From the NCBI GenBank assembly GCA_964591255.1, contig CAZQAA010000177.1, forward strand, positions 1 through 8,112: a stretch of DNA of 8,112 nt, in the 5' to 3' direction. Positions within the stretch are counted from its first letter, which is position 1. Every line of letters begins with the position of its first letter. The position numbers were made by a program, and so were the translations under genes. The notes under the pieces were generated by a model. That model was not told the DNA's origin. It saw only the letters and a list, made by a program, of their open reading frames with translations, and ran no database searches. This stretch comes from CAZQAA01 sp964591255 (GTDB lineage: Bacteria > Desulfobacterota > DSM-4660 > Desulfatiglandales > Desulfatiglandaceae). Shown here in pieces: positions 4,479 through 8,112 of the stretch.

Positions 4479-6857
4479 TCAGCCTGGTTTTCTGACCTTT
4501 TTTCCTCTGGTTGTACGTTTTGTATGTTCTGGATTTTGGGCAGGTTTTAATGCCAGTTCCAGTACCTGGTCCATTTTCTTTACTAAGTGAAATGTCATTT
4601 GACTCTTGATCTTTTCCGGTATGTCGTCCAGGTCGTTTTTGTTGCCTTCCGGGATAATTACCTCTTTTATGCCACTCCTGCTTGCAGCCAGCATCTTGTC
4701 CTTAATCCCTCCCACAGGAAGTACTGCACCCCTCAGTGTAACTTCTCCTGTCATGGCAAGTCTTGGCTTTACAGTCCTTTCGGTCAAGAGAGAGGCCATG
4801 GCCGTGAGCATGGTTATCCCTGCAGAGGGGCCATCCTTGGGGATGGCACCGGCAGGCACATGGATATGAATATCGTAGTGGCTGTAGAAATCTTCCTGGA
4901 TCTTGAGCTGTTTTGCCTTGGATCTAAGATAGCTCAAGGCAGTCCTGGCCGACTCCTTCATAACGTCACCAAGCTGTCCCGTTAACATAAGCGATTTTTC
5001 TCCTGGCATCATGGTAGCTTCTATAAAGAGGATATCACCCCCTGTGGGAGTCCAGGCGAGACCGACTGCAACTCCCGGCACTGATGTCCGTTCAACAATA
5101 TCCAGTGTGAATTTGGGTTTTCCAAGATATTCCTGGACCTCATCTTTTGTTATAGTAAACTCTTCGCCCTTGTTTTCCGCCACCTTGACCGCCATTCCCC
5201 TGCAGATGGCGCCGATCTGTCTTTCCAGATTGCGGAGCCCTGCTTCTCGTGTATATTCCCTGATTATTTTTCTTATGGCAGATCTTCTAAAGGAGACCCG
5301 TTCTGGGTCCAGACCATGCTCTGAAATCTGTCTGGGGACAATAAATTTCAGTGCGATCCCCACCTTTTCATCTTCCGTGTATCCGGTTAGCTCAAGGACC
5401 TCCATCCTGTCACGCAGAGGAGGAGGGATAGGGTCTAGCTGGTTAGCTGTAGTGATAAACATCACCTTGGACAGATCAAATTCAAGCTCAAGATAGTGAT
5501 CCGAAAAGGAGAAGTTCTGTTCCGGATCAAGCACTTCAAGCAGTGCAGAGGAAGGATCCCCTCTGAAATCCGTGCCGATCTTATCAATCTCGTCCAGCAT
5601 AAAAACGGGATTGCTATATCCGGCCTTTTTTATTCCCTGAATTATCCTGCCCGGGAGTGCTCCCACGTAGGTACGTCGATGGCCCCTGATTTCCGCTTCA
5701 TCCCTGATTCCGCCTAAGGAGATGCGTACAAATTTTCTGCCAATGGCATCGGCTATTGAGCGCCCCAGACTCGTCTTTCCCGTTCCCGGCGGTCCTGCAA
5801 GGCACAGGATGGGACCCTTATGTTCAGGATTCAACTCCAAGACGGCAAGGTATTCAAGAATCCTCTTTTTCACTTTCTCAAGGTCATAATGATGCTTGTT
5901 TAATATCCTCTCCGCTCTTTTTATATTCAGATTATCCTTGGTGCTTTCTTTCCACGGCAGGTCAAGAATCCAGTCCAGATATGTCCTTGAGACAGGATAT
6001 TCCGCAGATGAAGGATTTATCTTTGCAAGCCTTTCTATTTCCTTTTCTGCCACCTTCCTCACATCAGTAGGGAGATCTTTTGCCTCAAGTCTTTCCCTGA
6101 GCTCTTTGATCTCCTCACCTTCTTCATGACCTATCCCCAATTCTTTCTGGATTGCCTTCAGTTGTTCCCTGAGGTAATATTCCTTCTGTGTCTTGTCGAT
6201 TCCCTTCTTTATCTGATCCTGAATCTTTCGCCCCATCTTATGGAGCTCAAGCTCCTCGTTCAAAAATAGGGTTATTTTTCTCAACCGCTCTTTCAGATCA
6301 AGACATTCCAGGATCTCCTGTTTTTTGGTGCGATCCATATTAAGAGTAGAGACGGCCATGTCCGCCAGGGGACCGGGTTCCTCTATGCTTGTCCCCAGCT
6401 GGATCAATTCAGGCGGAAGATGAGGAGAGAGCTCAACAATCTGCCTGAACAGCCCTTTAATATTGCTCATCATTGCCTCAATTTCCTTGCCGCTGTATTC
6501 TGTCTCCTGCAACCGCTCTATCTTTGCCAGCTGGTAGGGCTCTTTGGAAATGATTTCAGTTATCTTTGTCCTGGCTATTCCCTGGATGACCAATACTGTC
6601 GCATCATCTCCTTTTGACAGCTTTAATATTTGAGAAGCTGTGCCTATTTGATAGACATCAGGGACTGATGTTGTATTCTCCAGATCTTTCACCATGGCTA
6701 CAAGGATCAGTTTGTCCTTGCGGAGTGCATCATCTACAACCCTCAAAAACATCTCCTCTTTAATCATCAAAGGAAGAACCATTTTGGGGAAAATCACTGT
6801 GTCTCTGACAGGGAGAATCGGCAGGGTATCTGGTAATTTTTTTTCACTATCGTTCAT
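4479..6857 (-). CDS. lon: ATP-dependent protease LonA
   Basis: The product is a 792-residue cytoplasmic hexameric protease that unfolds and degrades damaged and regulatory proteins, close to the E. coli length. Order: LON substrate-binding domain (about 12-205), helical and coiled-coil region (about 205-300), AAA+ module with Walker A GPPGTGKT (355-362, K361), Walker B VFMLDEID (D422, E423) and sensor N472, then the peptidase domain with catalytic S678 in KDGPSAG and K721 in GGIKDK. The Ser-Lys distance of 43 equals that in E. coli Lon (S679, K722). The C-terminus is basic. The start is supported by GGAG six bases upstream. It lies 41 bases behind the small heat shock gene on the same strand and converges on the IMP cyclohydrolase gene with only 29 bases between stops. 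I see no clear hairpin terminator in that gap. Identification is secure. Confidence 0.98.
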   Translation of the reverse strand: MNDSEKKLPDTLPILPVRDTVIFPKMVLPLMIKEEMFLRVVDDALRKDKLILVAMVKDLENTTSVPDVYQIGTASQILKLSKGDDATVLVIQGIARTKITEIISKEPYQLAKIERLQETEYSGKEIEAMMSNIKGLFRQIVELSPHLPPELIQLGTSIEEPGPLADMAVSTLNMDRTKKQEILECLDLKERLRKITLFLNEELELHKMGRKIQDQIKKGIDKTQKEYYLREQLKAIQKELGIGHEEGEEIKELRERLEAKDLPTDVRKVAEKEIERLAKINPSSAEYPVSRTYLDWILDLPWKESTKDNLNIKRAERILNKHHYDLEKVKKRILEYLAVLELNPEHKGPILCLAGPPGTGKTSLGRSIADAIGRKFVRISLGGIRDEAEIRGHRRTYVGALPGRIIQGIKKAGYSNPVFMLDEIDKIGTDFRGDPSSALLEVLDPEQNFSFSDHYLELEFDLSKVMFITTANQLDPIPPPLRDRMEVLELTGYTEDEKVGIALKFIVPRQISEHGLDPERVSFRRSAIRKIIREYTREAGLRNLERQIGAICRGMAVKVAENKGEEFTITKDEVQEYLGKPKFTLDIVERTSVPGVAVGLAWTPTGGDILFIEATMMPGEKSLMLTGQLGDVMKESARTALSYLRSKAKQLKIQEDFYSHYDIHIHVPAGAIPKDGPSAGITMLTAMASLLTERTVKPRLAMTGEVTLRGAVLPVGGIKDKMLAASRSGIKEVIIPEGNKNDLDDIPEKIKSQMTFHLVKKMDQVLELALKPAQNPEHTKRTTRGKKVRKPG

Positions 6858-6898
6858 GCGTTACTCCAATAATTTAACTGTTGCCAACAGGAATATGT

Positions 6899-7342
6899 TT
6901 ATGATCCGATATCCACATGGACATTCCTGGGTTTCTGTTTTTTCATGCGTACTGTCAACATGCCATTTGCAACGGATGCCTCAATATGTTCACTTTCTAT
7001 GACTGCCGGTATTCTGAAAATTCTTTCAAAGTCTCCATATCCTATCTCAAGTTGATGATATCGGGCAGATGTGTCTGCATGGGCAGGCAGGTGTCTCTTG
7101 CCATCTATGCGGAGATGGTTTTGGTGAAATACTATCCCGATATCTTCTATGTTTACTCCGGCCAGATTAACTACAAGTATGATATGGTCACTGGTCTCGT
7201 ACATGTCAGCTTCTGGGACCCATCCGGTATCAGAGAGCGGCAGAAGAGGCCTTCCGAGATTCAACATTTCATCCATGATTGACTGCATCCTTTTGTGCAA
7301 TCCTCCTATATTAGGATCAATCCTGACTTTTATGAGGTGCAT
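6899..7342 (-). CDS. Small heat shock protein, Hsp20/alpha-crystallin family
   Basis: The product is a 147-residue ATP-independent holdase that keeps unfolding proteins soluble for refolding or degradation. The N-terminal arm is short (about 1-40). The alpha-crystallin domain (about 41-135) opens with W41, P43 and D46 (WVPEADMYET) and ends with the family signature GMLTV (127-131). A C-terminal V-H-V (141-143) may serve as the IxI-type oligomer contact. The length is typical. The start is supported by GGAG with a seven-base gap before ATG, a context almost the same as that of lon. It lies 41 bases upstream of lon on the same strand and 95 bases downstream of ruvB, so co-expression with Lon is likely. 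I found no clear sigma32 site or CIRCE element in front of it. Confidence 0.95.
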   Translation of the reverse strand: MHLIKVRIDPNIGGLHKRMQSIMDEMLNLGRPLLPLSDTGWVPEADMYETSDHIILVVNLAGVNIEDIGIVFHQNHLRIDGKRHLPAHADTSARYHQLEIGYGDFERIFRIPAVIESEHIEASVANGMLTVRMKKQKPRNVHVDIGS

Positions 7343-7374
7343 TTTTTACTCCATTAGTCTGTTATCTGTTGTCT

Positions 7375-7392
7375 TATCGGCCAAATCCGATA
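7375..7392. repeat. Six-base inverted repeat between ruvB and hsp20
   Basis: TATCGG (7375-7380) and CCGATA (7387-7392) are exact reverse complements around a six-base loop. It lies 33 bases upstream of the hsp20 start codon. No T run follows on the minus strand, so it is not a standard terminator. It could be an operator or a leader hairpin of the hsp20-lon messenger. Confidence 0.35.
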
Positions 7393-7437
7393 TTCGTGGG
7401 CCAGAGGTGCAGAGTGACAAATTTGGAAATAAGCACC

Positions 7438-8112
7438 TTATACGGCAAACAGATCTTTCTGTTTCGGCCCGTTTCCCATGCTATCCTTAAAGCCAAAATG
7501 CATATAGGCCCGTCTCGTTGCAACCCTTCCTTTAGGCGTCCTTTTTATAAAACCCTGCTGGATCAGAAACGGTTCATAAACATCCTCTATTGTGTCCTTT
7601 TCTTCGCTTACTGCTGCAGAAAGACTCCCTAGACCGATAGGACCACCATCAAACTTTTCTATGATGGTCAGAATAATATGCCGGTCCATCTTATCCAGCC
7701 CCTGCTCATCTACCTCTAACATATCCAGGGCCCGGCTCGCCACATATTGTGTAATGATACCGTCTGCCTCAACCTCTGCAAAGTCTCTTACCCTTCTTAG
7801 GAGTCTGTTAGCTACTCTCGGCGTTCCCCTTGCACGTCTTGCAATCTCAAATGCGCCATCCCTGTTGATCCTGATTTCCAGAAGACTTGCTGAGCGCATC
7901 ACAATCTTTTCCAGGTCTTCAGGCCGGTAAAAATCAACCCGCAGGACTACCCCGAAACGATCGCTCAGTGGCGGCGTCAATAGCCCGGCCCGGGTGGTGG
8001 CCCCTACCAGGGTGAATGGTGGTAATGGAATCTTCATTGTCCTGGCCGAAGGACCTTGGCCTATAATGATGTCAAGCTCATAATCCTCCATGGCAGGATA
8101 AAGTATTTCTTC
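7438..8112 (-). CDS. ruvB: Holliday junction branch migration ATPase RuvB, C-terminal two thirds
   Basis: The frame is open to the right edge, leaving 224 residues of a protein usually about 335-350 long; the N-terminus with Walker A and B lies outside. RuvB is the hexameric AAA+ motor that works with RuvA and RuvC at Holliday junctions during recombination and repair. In the fragment, residues 1-14 (EEILYPAMEDYELD) match the RuvB region after Walker B, LVGATTRAG (35-43) is sensor 1, SDRFG (50-54) carries the arginine finger R52, RGTPR (95-99) is sensor 2, and the winged-helix DNA-binding part follows (about 135-205; EDVYEPFLIQQGF, then RTPKGR). A Met eight residues into the fragment is internal and not the start. 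On the minus strand it is followed after 95 bases by hsp20; a shared transcript is possible but the gap leaves room for a separate promoter. Confidence 0.97.
   Translation of the reverse strand, partial: EEILYPAMEDYELDIIIGQGPSARTMKIPLPPFTLVGATTRAGLLTPPLSDRFGVVLRVDFYRPEDLEKIVMRSASLLEIRINRDGAFEIARRARGTPRVANRLLRRVRDFAEVEADGIITQYVASRALDMLEVDEQGLDKMDRHIILTIIEKFDGGPIGLGSLSAAVSEEKDTIEDVYEPFLIQQGFIKRTPKGRVATRRAYMHFGFKDSMGNGPKQKDLFAV

Noticed and set aside
4440..4505. Intrinsic terminator between the convergent IMP cyclohydrolase and lon genes
   Set aside because: There is a T run near 4498-4503, but only a three-base stem precedes it, and it lies within the lon coding end; not convincing.
6917..7282. 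Plus-strand open frame of 121 residues opposite hsp20
   Set aside because: It lies wholly antisense to a secure Hsp20 gene, has no ribosome site and its translation resembles nothing known.
7149..7930. Further plus-strand frames across hsp20 and ruvB
   Set aside because: They are shadows of the minus-strand genes, with the Ser/Leu-rich composition expected from antisense reading of coding DNA.

Overview
The window is compact bacterial chromosome with six protein genes and one long non-coding gap. I found no tRNA, rRNA, CRISPR array or insertion sequence. The gene set is a GspE/PulE-type ATPase with an N-terminal GAF domain, a multi-copy MshEN-type protein, a stand-alone IMP cyclohydrolase, LonA, Hsp20 and RuvB. 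Together with moderate GC this fits a Desulfobacterota/Deltaproteobacteria-like or neighbouring Gram-negative anaerobe. That placement is inference from gene content, not from a marker gene.

Layout: (1) Bases 1-914, minus strand, hold the N-terminal 304 residues of a protein that runs off the left edge. It has eight tandem copies of the 24-residue MshEN half-motif, the unit known from cyclic-di-GMP-binding domains of secretion/pilus ATPases, followed by the start of a GspE-type N-terminal globular domain. (2) Bases 915-1513 are an AT-rich divergent intergenic region with a perfect 6+2+6 palindrome, a nested two-stem inverted repeat just before the right-hand gene, and weak promoter-like sites. 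(3) Bases 1514-3832, plus strand, encode a 772-residue GAF + MshEN-like + type II/IV secretion ATPase. (4) Bases 3847-4449, plus strand, directly behind the ATPase, encode a 200-residue protein that is only the IMP cyclohydrolase half of PurH. (5) Convergent to it on the minus strand lie lon (4479-6857), a small heat shock protein gene (6899-7342) and the 3' two thirds of ruvB (7438 to the right edge), in transcription order ruvB, hsp20, lon.

Functionally the left half looks like a signalling and secretion/type IV pilus module: two divergent genes of the GspE/PilB/MshE family share one control region, and one carries an unusually long array of cyclic-di-GMP-type motifs. The right half is protein quality control (Hsp20 holdase next to Lon protease) behind a Holliday-junction motor gene. 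The most notable items are the eight-unit MshEN array, the stand-alone IMP cyclohydrolase, and the structured leader in front of the ATPase gene.
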